64,000 nt of DNA. Source: Pedosphaera parvula Ellin514. Its GTDB lineage: Bacteria > Verrucomicrobiota > Verrucomicrobiia > Limisphaerales > Pedosphaeraceae. A program made the translations under genes and the position numbers. The stretch lies in the NCBI RefSeq assembly GCF_000172555.1, contig NZ_ABOX02000012.1:1-64000 (forward strand), written 5' to 3'. Below, in pieces: positions 53,228 to 61,785 of the stretch (its first letter is position 1; each line of letters opens with the position of its first letter). The notes below the pieces were generated by a model. It was not told the DNA's origin. It made no database searches and saw only the letters and a program-made list of their open reading frames with translations.

Positions 53228-54453
53228 ATGATTCCAAACTTGTTTGTCTCCAAGTCTGTACGGCAGGCAAAGGAAATGCTAAAGCAAGTGCGTAAAATAT
53301 TTAACGCACAGCGGGATATCCTTCCAGAGCCGGCTGTCTCAGGCATGGGAACTGCAATTCAGAATCTTCAAAATGCCGTGGCGCTCAAGGCAGACGAGGA
53401 CAATTTAAAGCAGCAGATGACCGGTTTGGAGGCTGCGGCAAATAAGTTTTTGAAGCCATATCCGAACGCCGGAATCCGGGAGAATGTGGAAGTGCTTTTA
53501 GTGGCCCTCGCCGTGGCAGTCGGGATTCGAACATTTTTCCTGCAACCATTTAAGATTCCGACTGGTTCAATGCAGCCCACGCTATTCGGTGTGACACCCT
53601 CGCCTTACACGCCAGCAGCGCGAAACATTCCTGATTTAAAGGTTCCGAATCGTTTTACCCGGCTCGCTGATTACTGGGTACACGGAGTTTCTTATTACGA
53701 TGAGGTTGCACCTGAAGACGGTGAACTCCAGGGTTTCAAGAAGCCGGTTAAGTTTCTATTGTTTAATCTCAAACAGGATTACGAGTTTAATAACAAGACT
53801 CACACGATTTGGTTTCCGGAAGATGAATTATTCAAGCGCGCTGGCTACCGAGTGAATGAAGTCAGCGGTGAGATCATCGATCCACCTCACATGAAGGCCG
53901 GCGAGCCAATTCTTCGCTGAAGGTTCTGGCTGGTGACCATTTATTTGTGGATCGTGTGAGCTACAATTTTCGCCATCCCACACGAGGCGAAATCATCGTT
54001 TTTGAGACCAAGGGAATCGAGCGAATGGACATCCGGCAACAAGGGGAATTTTACATAAAGCGCCTGGTGGTCTTGGGTGACGAAAAAGTTCGAATTGGTA
54101 ATGATCGTCACCTGGTGATTGACGGTAAACGCCTGGATGAGCACACACCGCATTTTGAGAACGTTTATTCATTCGATCCCAAGCAACCGCCGCAGGAAAG
54201 CCGCTATTCGGGTCATGTGAATCAGTTTGTTGCCAACGAATATGGATACACCTATCCATTGGCACCTCTATTTCCAGACGAATCTTCCGTCTATCAAGTT
54301 CCCTCAAACCATTATATGGTCATGGGCGATAATACCATGAACAGTTCAGATTCCCGTACTTGGGGCGACTTCACACGTACGAATGTGATTGGGAAATATC
54401 TTTTTGTGTATTGGCCAGTCAGCCCAAGATTCGGTTTCAATAACGTTCGATAA
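53228..54453 (+). CDS. lepB: Signal peptidase I, one-base frameshift in the middle
   Basis: An inner-membrane serine protease that removes signal peptides from secreted proteins, about 408 residues when repaired. A soluble N-terminal extension (1-85) precedes one membrane span (VEVLLVALAVAVGIRTFFL). The catalytic Ser is in IPTGSMQPTLFG, and the catalytic Lys is expected in FYIKRLVVLGDE, which is in the second frame. Box E is present as MGDNTMNSSDSRTWG. At 53916-53918 the frame breaks: AGEPILR should continue LKVLAGDHLFVDRV, which needs one more C (CGCCTG instead of CGCTG). As read it stops with TGA at 53918. An essential gene with a single missing base points to a sequence error. ATG 53228 is chosen over TTG 53216. 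Confidence 0.92.
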
Positions 54454-54562
54454 TCAAGGAGTCTAAGGCGCGATTGATTGATTCTCCTCCTAGCTGATAA
54501 TATACGCGCACAATGTTTGTTATATTTAATACAATCATCTTCAGAATCGGTTGGATGTGCAG

Positions 54563-56011
54563 TTACTGGTTTTGGCTAACCTTGTAAATGCGCTGATATT
54601 GCTGAACCGCGCGTTGCCACGAAAAATCGGCTTTCATTGCATTCTCACGATAATGCTCGAGCAATTCAGGTTCAAGGTAAAGCACCAGTGCCTTTCTCAT
54701 GGCTTTGGCAAGCACACGGGCTGAATATTCCATGAACTTTATTCCATCGGCATTTTCCGAATCTTCTGAGACGTCGATCACGCTATCATCCAAGCCTCCA
54801 GTGACACGCACGATTGGAGGCGTCCCGTATCGCAGGCTATACATCTGGTTCAGGCCACAAGGCTCGAATCTGGATGGCATCAGGTAAAAATCAGAACCTG
54901 CCTCAATTCGGTGGGACAATCCCTGATCGAAGCCGATTTTTGCAGCTACCTTGGTGGGATAGCGTCGGGCCAGGTCGAGGTAAGCCTTTTCATATCTCGG
55001 TGCGCCGCTGCCAAGGAGTACGAACTGCATCCTGGTGCTCAACATTTCCTCCAATGCACCCAACTGTATGTCCAATCCTTTCTGGTCAGCCAGACGTGTA
55101 ATGCTGCCGAACAATGGGATGGACGGTTCCACGGGTAGTCCAACCTCGCGTTGTAATTCAAGTTTGTTCTGAAGCTTGCCACCCAACTGCTGGATTGAGT
55201 AAGCGTGCCTGAGGTAGGAATTTCCTACAGTTTTCCATTCCTCGTAGTCAACACCGTTCAGGACGCCAAAAAGCGAATTCTGCCGTTTACGCAATAATCC
55301 ATCCAGACCACATCCGAACTCGGGAGTTGTAATCTCGCGCGCATAGCGTGGACTGACGGTGGTGATGACATCTGTATATGCGATCCCGGCCTTCAGGCAA
55401 TTCATACTGTTGTAGAATTCCACGCCGTTCGGATTAAAAAAATCGTAGGGCAGGTTGGTCAAGCTGTAATCTGCAGCAGGGAAAATTCCCTGGTAGGCAA
55501 GATTGTGAATGGTAAAGCAGGTGCGGGGCACATTCCCCCACCCTTCAGATAATTTTAGATGTTGAATGAGCAGTGGGACCAATCCAGTTTGCCAATCATT
55601 TGCATGCACTATTTCGGGTTGCCAGGGAAGGTAGCGTGCCATGTGTGTGACGGCTTTGGCGAAGAAGATAAAGCGCTCGGCGTTGTCCGGATAATCGATG
55701 CCGTGCTCCTGATACAACCCCGCACGCTGAAAGAATTCGGGCTGATGGACAAAGTAAATGGTCAGGTTGGGTGCAGGCTCAGCGATCCAAAGTTCTCCCT
55801 GTATTCGGCGACTGCCTACGAGTAGATCCATGTACCAGTCCGCCTTTTTGACATCCGGGTATTTTTCCAGAATGCCCCGATACAACGGAGTTACAACCCC
55901 CACTCGATTCCCGGAATGAGCGAGAGTCTTAGCCAATGCCCCGACCATATCAGCGAGCCCACCCGTTTTCGAATACGGATGGATCTCACTGCTCGCCAGC
56001 AGAATCTTCAT
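54563..56011 (-). CDS. glgA: Glycogen synthase (ADP-glucose type, GT5)
   Basis: A 482-residue GT-B glycosyltransferase that extends alpha-1,4-glucan from ADP-glucose. The N-terminal ADP-binding motif is KTGGLADMVGALAK (residues 15-28), then VHANDWQTGLVPLL, RTCFTIHNLAYQG and the C-terminal MPSRFEPCGLNQMYSLRYGTPPIVRVTGGLDDSV. The E-x7-E catalytic region (FEPCGLNQMYS) is intact. The family length is normal. The gene runs opposite to lepB; serS lies 71 bp upstream on the same strand. Confidence 0.96.
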   Translation of the reverse strand: MKILLASSEIHPYSKTGGLADMVGALAKTLAHSGNRVGVVTPLYRGILEKYPDVKKADWYMDLLVGSRRIQGELWIAEPAPNLTIYFVHQPEFFQRAGLYQEHGIDYPDNAERFIFFAKAVTHMARYLPWQPEIVHANDWQTGLVPLLIQHLKLSEGWGNVPRTCFTIHNLAYQGIFPAADYSLTNLPYDFFNPNGVEFYNSMNCLKAGIAYTDVITTVSPRYAREITTPEFGCGLDGLLRKRQNSLFGVLNGVDYEEWKTVGNSYLRHAYSIQQLGGKLQNKLELQREVGLPVEPSIPLFGSITRLADQKGLDIQLGALEEMLSTRMQFVLLGSGAPRYEKAYLDLARRYPTKVAAKIGFDQGLSHRIEAGSDFYLMPSRFEPCGLNQMYSLRYGTPPIVRVTGGLDDSVIDVSEDSENADGIKFMEYSARVLAKAMRKALVLYLEPELLEHYRENAMKADFSWQRAVQQYQRIYKVSQNQ

Positions 56012-56082
56012 GCAATTAACTTACCCGCAGATGCCCGCCAAACAAACTTTCACCATATCTTCCCTTTTGTCCCTGGGGTGCG

Positions 56083-57384
56083 TTAAGGCTTGATTGAATC
56101 AGCCCTTAAGTAAGGTTGTAATGGTGCTGGAATCGAGATGCTTCCGTCTGGTTGCTGGTGTGTTTCCACCAAAGCAACAAACAAACGCGCCAGGGCCGTG
56201 CCGCTACCGTTCAGAATATGTGGAAAGCGGTTTTCGCTCGTTTCTGTTTTGAAGCGCAGATTCATGCGGCGAGCCTGGAAGTCTTCACAATTCGAGCAGC
56301 TTGAAACTTCCAAATATTGTCCCTGCCCCGGTGCCCAAACTTCAATGTCATAGGTCTTGGCACTCGCAAAGCCCATATCACCCGTGCACAGATTGATGAC
56401 TCGATAATGGAGGTCTAACAGCTGCAACACTTTTTCAGCGTTGCCAACCATCTTTTCCAATTCTTCGTAGCCGACTTCCGGTCTGACCAGCTTGATCAAC
56501 TCCACCTTATCAAACTGATGGACACGAATCATTCCACGTGTGCCCAAGCCGGCTGCCCCGGCCTCAGCCCTGAAACATGGACTGTATGCGCAATAAAAAA
56601 TGGGCAGTTCCTTTTCGGCCAAAATTTCTCCCCGATGAATATTCGCCACCGGAGCCTCGGCAGTTGGCACGAGGTAGAGTGAACCTAAAGTACTATTGTC
56701 TTCACCTTCACGTACGGCATATGCCTGATCGACAAATTTCGGGAATTGTCCGACACCAACCATGCAATCCCGATTCACAATATACGGCGGTGAAACCTCA
56801 GTATAGCCATGTTGAGTCGTGTGCAGATCCAGCAGAAACTGAATCAACGCACGCTCCAGTCTGGCACCCCAGTTTGTATAAAGGAGAAATCCACTGCCGG
56901 AGAGTTTTGTCCCGCGCGCAAAATCCACCAGCTTCAGCCTTTCACACAATTCGATATGTGACTTGGGTTTAAATTCGTACGACAGCTTTTCCCCCCAGGT
57001 TCGGATTTCCGGATTTTCCTCCGCAGTTTTTCCAATGGCTACTGATTCGTGTGGGAGATTTGGAAGGCGTAATAAAATTTCATCGCGCGCTGTCTCGGCA
57101 GCCGCAGCTTGTTTATCCAGCTCGGCAATGCGATCTCCCAAATCGCGAGTCTCTTTTTTCTTTGCCTCGGCCTCGTCGAGTTTTTTTTGCCCCATTAACG
57201 CGCCGATTTCTTTGGAAACACGATTGCGTTGCGCCTTCAATCCTTCGACTTCCGCGAGCAACTTGCGACGTTGCTCATCGAATTTCAATACCTCGTCAAT
57301 CCGGGCTTCATCCCCTGCGTTCCGCGTGGCCAACCGCTGACGCACGAAATCCGGTCGCTCACGAATCAATTTAATATCCAGCAT
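56083..57384 (-). CDS. serS: Seryl-tRNA synthetase
   Basis: A 433-residue class II synthetase charging tRNA-Ser. The N-terminal tRNA-binding coiled coil (25-105) has KFDEQRRKLLAEVEGLKAQR. Motif 2 is FRAEAGAAGLGTRGMIRVHQFDKVEL, read here as CFRAEAG ... RVHQFDKVEL, and motif 3 is NGSGTALARLFVALVE. EVSSCSNCEDFQARRMNLR and TAEAPVANIHRGE are typical of SerRS. All motifs are intact. ATG 57384 fits the conserved MLDIKLIRERPDFVR start. Confidence 0.97.
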   Translation of the reverse strand: MLDIKLIRERPDFVRQRLATRNAGDEARIDEVLKFDEQRRKLLAEVEGLKAQRNRVSKEIGALMGQKKLDEAEAKKKETRDLGDRIAELDKQAAAAETARDEILLRLPNLPHESVAIGKTAEENPEIRTWGEKLSYEFKPKSHIELCERLKLVDFARGTKLSGSGFLLYTNWGARLERALIQFLLDLHTTQHGYTEVSPPYIVNRDCMVGVGQFPKFVDQAYAVREGEDNSTLGSLYLVPTAEAPVANIHRGEILAEKELPIFYCAYSPCFRAEAGAAGLGTRGMIRVHQFDKVELIKLVRPEVGYEELEKMVGNAEKVLQLLDLHYRVINLCTGDMGFASAKTYDIEVWAPGQGQYLEVSSCSNCEDFQARRMNLRFKTETSENRFPHILNGSGTALARLFVALVETHQQPDGSISIPAPLQPYLRADSIKP

Positions 57385-57764
57385 CGCGGGATTATATAAA
57401 CCAAGCCGGAGAGGGCAAGAGGGATGATTGCCCGCCGGGCCGAAAGCAAACGGAATCGATTAGAAAGCTACTATCGAACAAAATCCACCGGGGAAGCGGT
57501 AAATTACGGGGCTGGGCATCTCCCAAAAAGCTCGGTGAAATCAAGCAAATAATGGGGTGCTTTGCTTAGCTTTTACGTCATTGCTGCGCCCAAGAGATCC
57601 ATTTCAACAATGCTGCTAAGCATTCTCTTGCATATCCTTGCGCTTCGCACCTGCGTCTTTTCTATTTGGTTAAGAAATGGGAATTCGCATACAGGTGCAA
57701 CATTCCCAGCTGGAATGCATTTATCTGATTGAAAACTGACGCATCTGCCTCCAAATTGTGCCTC
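57385..57764. other. Intergenic region between divergent serS and leuD-like genes
   Basis: About 380 bp. A minus-strand frame overlapping 57573-57839 runs into leuD and has no family features. Several short GC-rich patches are visible, but no tRNA cloverleaf, T-box or terminator could be made out. Confidence 0.5.
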
Positions 57765-58319
57765 ATGCAATCTGTTTTTACCGGACCTGTTTATGTGGTG
57801 CGTGACAATATCGACACGGACCAAATCATTCCTGCACAATATTTGAATTTGGTGCCGACCATTGAGGAAGAGTACGTGAAGCTTGGCTCCTACGCTCTTT
57901 GCGGTTTGCCTGAGTCACTTTATTCAACTCGCTACGTTAAGGAAGGCCAGCTCGATAGCGAATATCCTATTGTGGTGGCGGGGCGAAATTTCGGCTGCGG
58001 CAGTTCTCGCGAGCATGCTCCTATTGCCATGGGCTCGGCTGCCTGCGAACTTGTTCTTGCGGAGAGTTTTGCCCGCATTTTCTTCCGCAATTGTGTGGCT
58101 ACCGGGGAGTTGTATCCTTGCGAGTGTAAAGATCGTCTCTGCGACATCCTTAAGACTGGGGATGTGGTTACGGTGGATTTGGATGCTGCAACCGTGAAAG
58201 TGAAGGAAACTGGCAAAGTATATTCCTTCAAAGCTCTCGGCGATGTCCGTCCTGTGGTCGATGCTGGCGGATTATTTAATTTTGCCCGCAAATCGGGGAT
58301 GATTGCCGCCCAGAGCTAA
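57765..58319 (+). CDS. leuD: 3-isopropylmalate dehydratase small subunit family (LeuD)
   Basis: 184 residues, the swivel domain of an aconitase-type dehydratase. It starts MQSVFTGPVYVVRDNIDTDQIIPAQYL, shown here as RDNIDTDQIIPAQY, and has the signature AGRNFGCGSSREHAPIAM, then ESFARIFFRNCVATGELYP. With the large subunit it would isomerise isopropylmalate in leucine synthesis. No large-subunit gene (leuC) is in the window, so it must be elsewhere, and a homoaconitase-like or other aconitase-family role is not excluded. The TTG frame at 57729 is longer, but the conserved part begins at ATG 57765. It overlaps the next gene's possible TTG start by 17 bp. Confidence 0.88.
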   Translation: MQSVFTGPVYVVRDNIDTDQIIPAQYLNLVPTIEEEYVKLGSYALCGLPESLYSTRYVKEGQLDSEYPIVVAGRNFGCGSSREHAPIAMGSAACELVLAESFARIFFRNCVATGELYPCECKDRLCDILKTGDVVTVDLDAATVKVKETGKVYSFKALGDVRPVVDAGGLFNFARKSGMIAAQS

Positions 58320-60330
58320 ATTCAATGCGCCCCAACTGCCTTTGGAGCGCACACAAACAAATACAGCATACACTTTGAAATTACTCCCCTGCCCTCGACT
58401 GGTTGATCGCCACGCAGGTACATATGTTCTGCCTGCGAGAGCCGTTTTGCACCTGGATGCCTCCTTGCCGAGAGACACGGTAATTCTTCCGGTTGCTGAG
58501 CGCCTGAAAGCGGCAGCACATCAAATTGGCAGCGAGCTCGAGTTGGTAAGCGGTCCACCCAAACATCCGCTTCTAGCGATACGTGCTGCGCAAGGCGGCA
58601 ATGCACCAAAGCGTTTGGGCGGCTATACTCTGCGCATTGATGGAAAAGGCATCCTCATTCAATATTTTGATGAAGAAGGTTTGCGCGCTTCGGTAGCCAC
58701 CATGCGGCAATTGATGCGCGAATTCGGTCGCCGCCTTCCGCATCTTATTATTCGGGATTATCCTGATTTTGCCAAACGTGGAGTGATGCTCGACATCTCG
58801 CGTGGCAAGGTGCCTCGCCTGGAAACATTAATGGAGTTGGTCAGCCATCTCGCAGACTTTAAGATAAACGAGTTTCAACTCTACACCGAACATACTTTTG
58901 CCTACCGCAATTATGAACCGGTTTGGCGGGGATGGGGTGCAATTACCGGCGAGGAGATTCTTAAGCTGGACGCTTTCTGTCGGCAGCTGGGTGTCGAACT
59001 GGTTCCAAATCAGAACTCATTCGGGCACCTACGATACTGGCTGAACTACCCCCCGCTGCACAAGTTGGCGGAAACCGACAAGCCTTGGCCGGATCATGGT
59101 GGTTCATTTTTGCGCTATCCCTCAACCCTGGCTCCAGAGCATCCGGGAACAATTCCTTTCCTCCGCGAATTGTACGATGAGTTGCTGCCACATTTTACCA
59201 GTAATCGAATCAATGTAGGTTGCGATGAAACGTGGGACTTGGGCCGGGGTCAGAGTAAAAGTCTCTGTGAAAAGCGAGGCAAAGGTCGTGTTTACGTCGA
59301 TTTTTTAAAAAAGATTTATACCGAGACCAGCTCGCGCAAAAAGCAAATGATGTTTTGGGGAGACATCATTCTTCATCATCCAGAACTTGTCCGTGAATTA
59401 CCAAAGGATCTGGTCGCACTGAATTGGGGCTACGAGGCGAATCATCCATTCGATCGCGAAGCAGGAGTTTTTGCCAAATCCAAAGTGCCTTTCTACGTTT
59501 GTCCCGGCACCTCCACCTGGATGACACTTTTAGGCAGACACGATAACGCCTATGCCAATTTGCAGTTGGCGGCGGAAGTTGGGAATAAACACGGCGCCAT
59601 TGGTTATCTCAACACTGATTGGGGGGATGGCGGTCACCCACAACCTCTGGCAGTAAGCTACCTGCCCTTTATCCTGGGCGCTGCTGTAAGTTGGTGCGCA
59701 CAGACTTTCAATGAAGCGCATCTGGTTCCGGTCGTAAACCGGGATGTGTTTGAAGATCAAACTGGAAGGGTTGGCCAGGCGGCCAATGCATTGGGTTTTG
59801 CCCATCGCAAGTTCAAATACACAGCACCTAATATCACGCCATTCGGCGCAGTAATTGCGGCCCCGCGTCCGGAAGATCGTGAACTCTTCTGCCGTGATGG
59901 CTTGAAATATTACGCTCGGATTTCCGCTAAACATATTCAAGCGGCCCTGGAGGAAGTTGAGGCGCAACGCAGCGTCCTGCACCGGTCTGCGCCCAAAACG
60001 AGGGCTGCCGACGTTTTAGCCACCGAGCTGGATTTTGCCGCACGCATGGCTGCGCAGTCCTGTAAATACATGCTCTGGCAGCAGGCCTTGGCAGTCGGCA
60101 AAACGGGCCAGGCTTCCATTCTGGCAAAGAGGGGCATCGCCGAACTGCGCCAACTCGACGAGGAATTTGATGCCTATTGGCCAGCGCGGAACAAAGGCTC
60201 AACAAAAACCTCCTCCATGTTCCTTAAATGGCGGGTCGAGGATTATCGTCGCGGCACTTTGCACTTCCCTCCGGAAGTCGCGGCGATGGAACGGCAATAT
60301 CCCGCCAATGACGTGCCCGAGGGAGAATGA
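58303..60330 (+). CDS. GH20-type glycoside hydrolase (beta-N-acetylhexosaminidase-like)
   Basis: Up to 675 residues without a signal peptide. An N-terminal alpha/beta domain (about 25-145; LGGYTLRIDGKGILIQYFDEEGLRASVATMRQL) resembles GH20b. A TIM barrel follows: RDYPDFAKRGVMLDISRGKVPRLETL, HLADFKINEFQLYTEHTFAY and NQNSFGHLRYWL. The putative catalytic Asp-Glu pair is in NVGCDETWDLG (Asp308, Glu309), where GH20 usually has G-G-D-E. The C-terminal part is helical. A likely role is release of N-acetylhexosamine residues, but relatives of this type are little studied. No ATG fits the beginning; TTG 58303, overlapping leuD by 17 bp, is the longest, and a TTG at 58375 is an alternative. Confidence 0.78.
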   Translation: MPPRAKFNAPQLPLERTQTNTAYTLKLLPCPRLVDRHAGTYVLPARAVLHLDASLPRDTVILPVAERLKAAAHQIGSELELVSGPPKHPLLAIRAAQGGNAPKRLGGYTLRIDGKGILIQYFDEEGLRASVATMRQLMREFGRRLPHLIIRDYPDFAKRGVMLDISRGKVPRLETLMELVSHLADFKINEFQLYTEHTFAYRNYEPVWRGWGAITGEEILKLDAFCRQLGVELVPNQNSFGHLRYWLNYPPLHKLAETDKPWPDHGGSFLRYPSTLAPEHPGTIPFLRELYDELLPHFTSNRINVGCDETWDLGRGQSKSLCEKRGKGRVYVDFLKKIYTETSSRKKQMMFWGDIILHHPELVRELPKDLVALNWGYEANHPFDREAGVFAKSKVPFYVCPGTSTWMTLLGRHDNAYANLQLAAEVGNKHGAIGYLNTDWGDGGHPQPLAVSYLPFILGAAVSWCAQTFNEAHLVPVVNRDVFEDQTGRVGQAANALGFAHRKFKYTAPNITPFGAVIAAPRPEDRELFCRDGLKYYARISAKHIQAALEEVEAQRSVLHRSAPKTRAADVLATELDFAARMAAQSCKYMLWQQALAVGKTGQASILAKRGIAELRQLDEEFDAYWPARNKGSTKTSSMFLKWRVEDYRRGTLHFPPEVAAMERQYPANDVPEGE

Positions 60331-60368
60331 GGCTGGCCTTGATTTCACTTGTGGACAATTAATTTATT

Positions 60369-61019
60369 GTGACTGACAATTTACTCATCGCGGATCTTCG
60401 TCGCGAATACACATTGGCTGGGCTACGTCGTGCTGACTTGGATCAGGATGCCATAAAGCAGTTTCAGAAATGGTTTCAGCAGGCGCTGGCAGGCAAGCTT
60501 ACCGAACCAAATGCCATGACGCTGGCAACTGCAAACAAGGAAGGCTTTCCGTCCGCAAGGATTGTCCTTCTAAAGGGCGTCGATGAACGTGGCTTCACTT
60601 TCTTCACCAACTACGAAAGTCGCAAAGGCCGCGAACTAACGGAAAATCCAAATGCCTCCCTGGTGCTTTATTGGCCAGAAATGGAAAGGCAGGTAAACAT
60701 TGCTGGAACAGTCACCCGAGTTTCACGCGAAGAATCTGCTCTATATTTCAACAGCCGCCCTAAAGGCAGCCGCCTAGCCGCCTGGGTTTCAGCTCAGAGC
60801 GAGGTCATTGAAAATCGTGCTGCGCTTGAGGAAAAGCTGACTTCCCTGAGTTCTCAACATGCCGGTGAAGAAGTTCCGTTGCCGCCTTTTTGGGGTGGTT
60901 ATTGCCTGAATCCTTCCCGCATTGAATTCTGGCAAGGCCGCCCCAATCGTCTTCACGACCGGTTCCGCTATCTCAGACAAGCTGATGGGCAGTGGACTAT
61001 TGACCGGCTAGCTCCGTAA
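60369..61019 (+). CDS. pdxH: Pyridoxamine 5'-phosphate oxidase
   Basis: A 216-residue FMN enzyme oxidising pyridoxine or pyridoxamine 5'-phosphate to pyridoxal 5'-phosphate. Family landmarks: MTLATANKEGFPSARIVLLKGVDERGFTFFTNY, shown here as PSARIVLLKGVDERGF, ESRKGRELTENP, FNSRPKGSRLAAWVS and the C-terminal FWQGRPNRLHDRFRY. The start is GTG 60369. The length is normal. It lies 38 bp after the GH20-type gene on the same strand. Confidence 0.95.
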   Translation: MTDNLLIADLRREYTLAGLRRADLDQDAIKQFQKWFQQALAGKLTEPNAMTLATANKEGFPSARIVLLKGVDERGFTFFTNYESRKGRELTENPNASLVLYWPEMERQVNIAGTVTRVSREESALYFNSRPKGSRLAAWVSAQSEVIENRAALEEKLTSLSSQHAGEEVPLPPFWGGYCLNPSRIEFWQGRPNRLHDRFRYLRQADGQWTIDRLAP

Positions 61020-61043
61020 ATCGTGGTCTCAAATGGGGGTGAT

Positions 61044-61646
61044 TTACGAATGCTTCCGGTTGGCAAGAAATCGACTCCAATCAATCTCAGTATCAATGTC
61101 GGCAAGCTCTCGTAAAACCTTCACCCGCAAGTTGATTTTCCTGGCCCGTTTCATTGTTTCCAAAAAAACCTGATTAGTACTCCATGCCATGTCTTCAAAA
61201 AGCTCCGGTTGCGTTTGGCTTAACCCTATCAACCAATATCCTCCATCATTTGCCGGGCCAATCACGAGTTCATGGGTTTCAAGTGCCGTCCACGCATCTC
61301 TAATGTCCTGAGCACTCAAATCAGGGCAGTCAGAACCAATGATCACAACTCTTTTCTTCCCTGAATTAAAAGCCGCTTCGAATGCTCTGTTTAGCCTTTT
61401 CCCAAGATCACCGGCGCCTTGAGGCACAAGAGCCCAGCCACTTCGTAGCCATGGCATGATTTGGTCTGCAGCGTTATCCGGGGTAAAACATAGGACAACC
61501 TGGTTTAATTCTGAAACGTGATCAATCACCGTTTCAACAAGCTGGCAATAGGCTGCACAGGCTGCCTCCGGGCCCAAGGTCGATGCAAGTCTGGTTTTTA
61601 CAAAACCGGGTTTCGGAGTTTTAAGAAAGATAATCAGATCACTCAT
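61044..61646 (-). CDS. DUF2064/TIGR04282-family glycosyltransferase-like protein
   Basis: 200 residues with a nucleotide-sugar-transferase-like fold. The N-terminus is IIFLKTPKPGFVKTRLASTLGPEAA, then LVPQGAGDLGKRLNRAF, VVIIGSDCPDLSAQDIRDAW and LVIGPANDGGYWLIGL. These match the family named for arsenosugar biosynthesis, where members transfer sugar-like groups; many homologues occur without arsenic genes, and none is seen here. The annotation is therefore family-level only. Its 3' end converges with pdxH, with a gap of 24 bp. Confidence 0.87.
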   Translation of the reverse strand: MSDLIIFLKTPKPGFVKTRLASTLGPEAACAAYCQLVETVIDHVSELNQVVLCFTPDNAADQIMPWLRSGWALVPQGAGDLGKRLNRAFEAAFNSGKKRVVIIGSDCPDLSAQDIRDAWTALETHELVIGPANDGGYWLIGLSQTQPELFEDMAWSTNQVFLETMKRARKINLRVKVLRELADIDTEIDWSRFLANRKHS

Positions 61647-61739
61647 GACTGCTCGCCAGGTTTAAAAAAATGTTGGCATTAGTTACAAGGACCCATCTTA
61701 AGTTTGGCCTGTTTTTTAAATTGAGTTGCTGAAAGCATA

Positions 61740-61766
61740 AAGGCGACGCCTGAGCGTCGCCTTTTG
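61740..61766 (-). terminator. Rho-independent terminator after gyrA (possibly bidirectional)
   Basis: AAGGCGACGC (61740-61749) pairs perfectly with GCGTCGCCTT (61754-61763) around CTGA. Read on the minus strand it follows the gyrA stop by about 20 bp and is trailed by TTTATG. On the plus strand it is trailed by TTGAT. Confidence 0.8.
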
Positions 61767-61785
61767 ATATCAAGCCAGGATTATC

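Noticed and set aside
57385-57764. Possible small RNA or tRNA upstream of leuD
   Set aside because: No cloverleaf, CCA end or convincing long stem could be built by eye.
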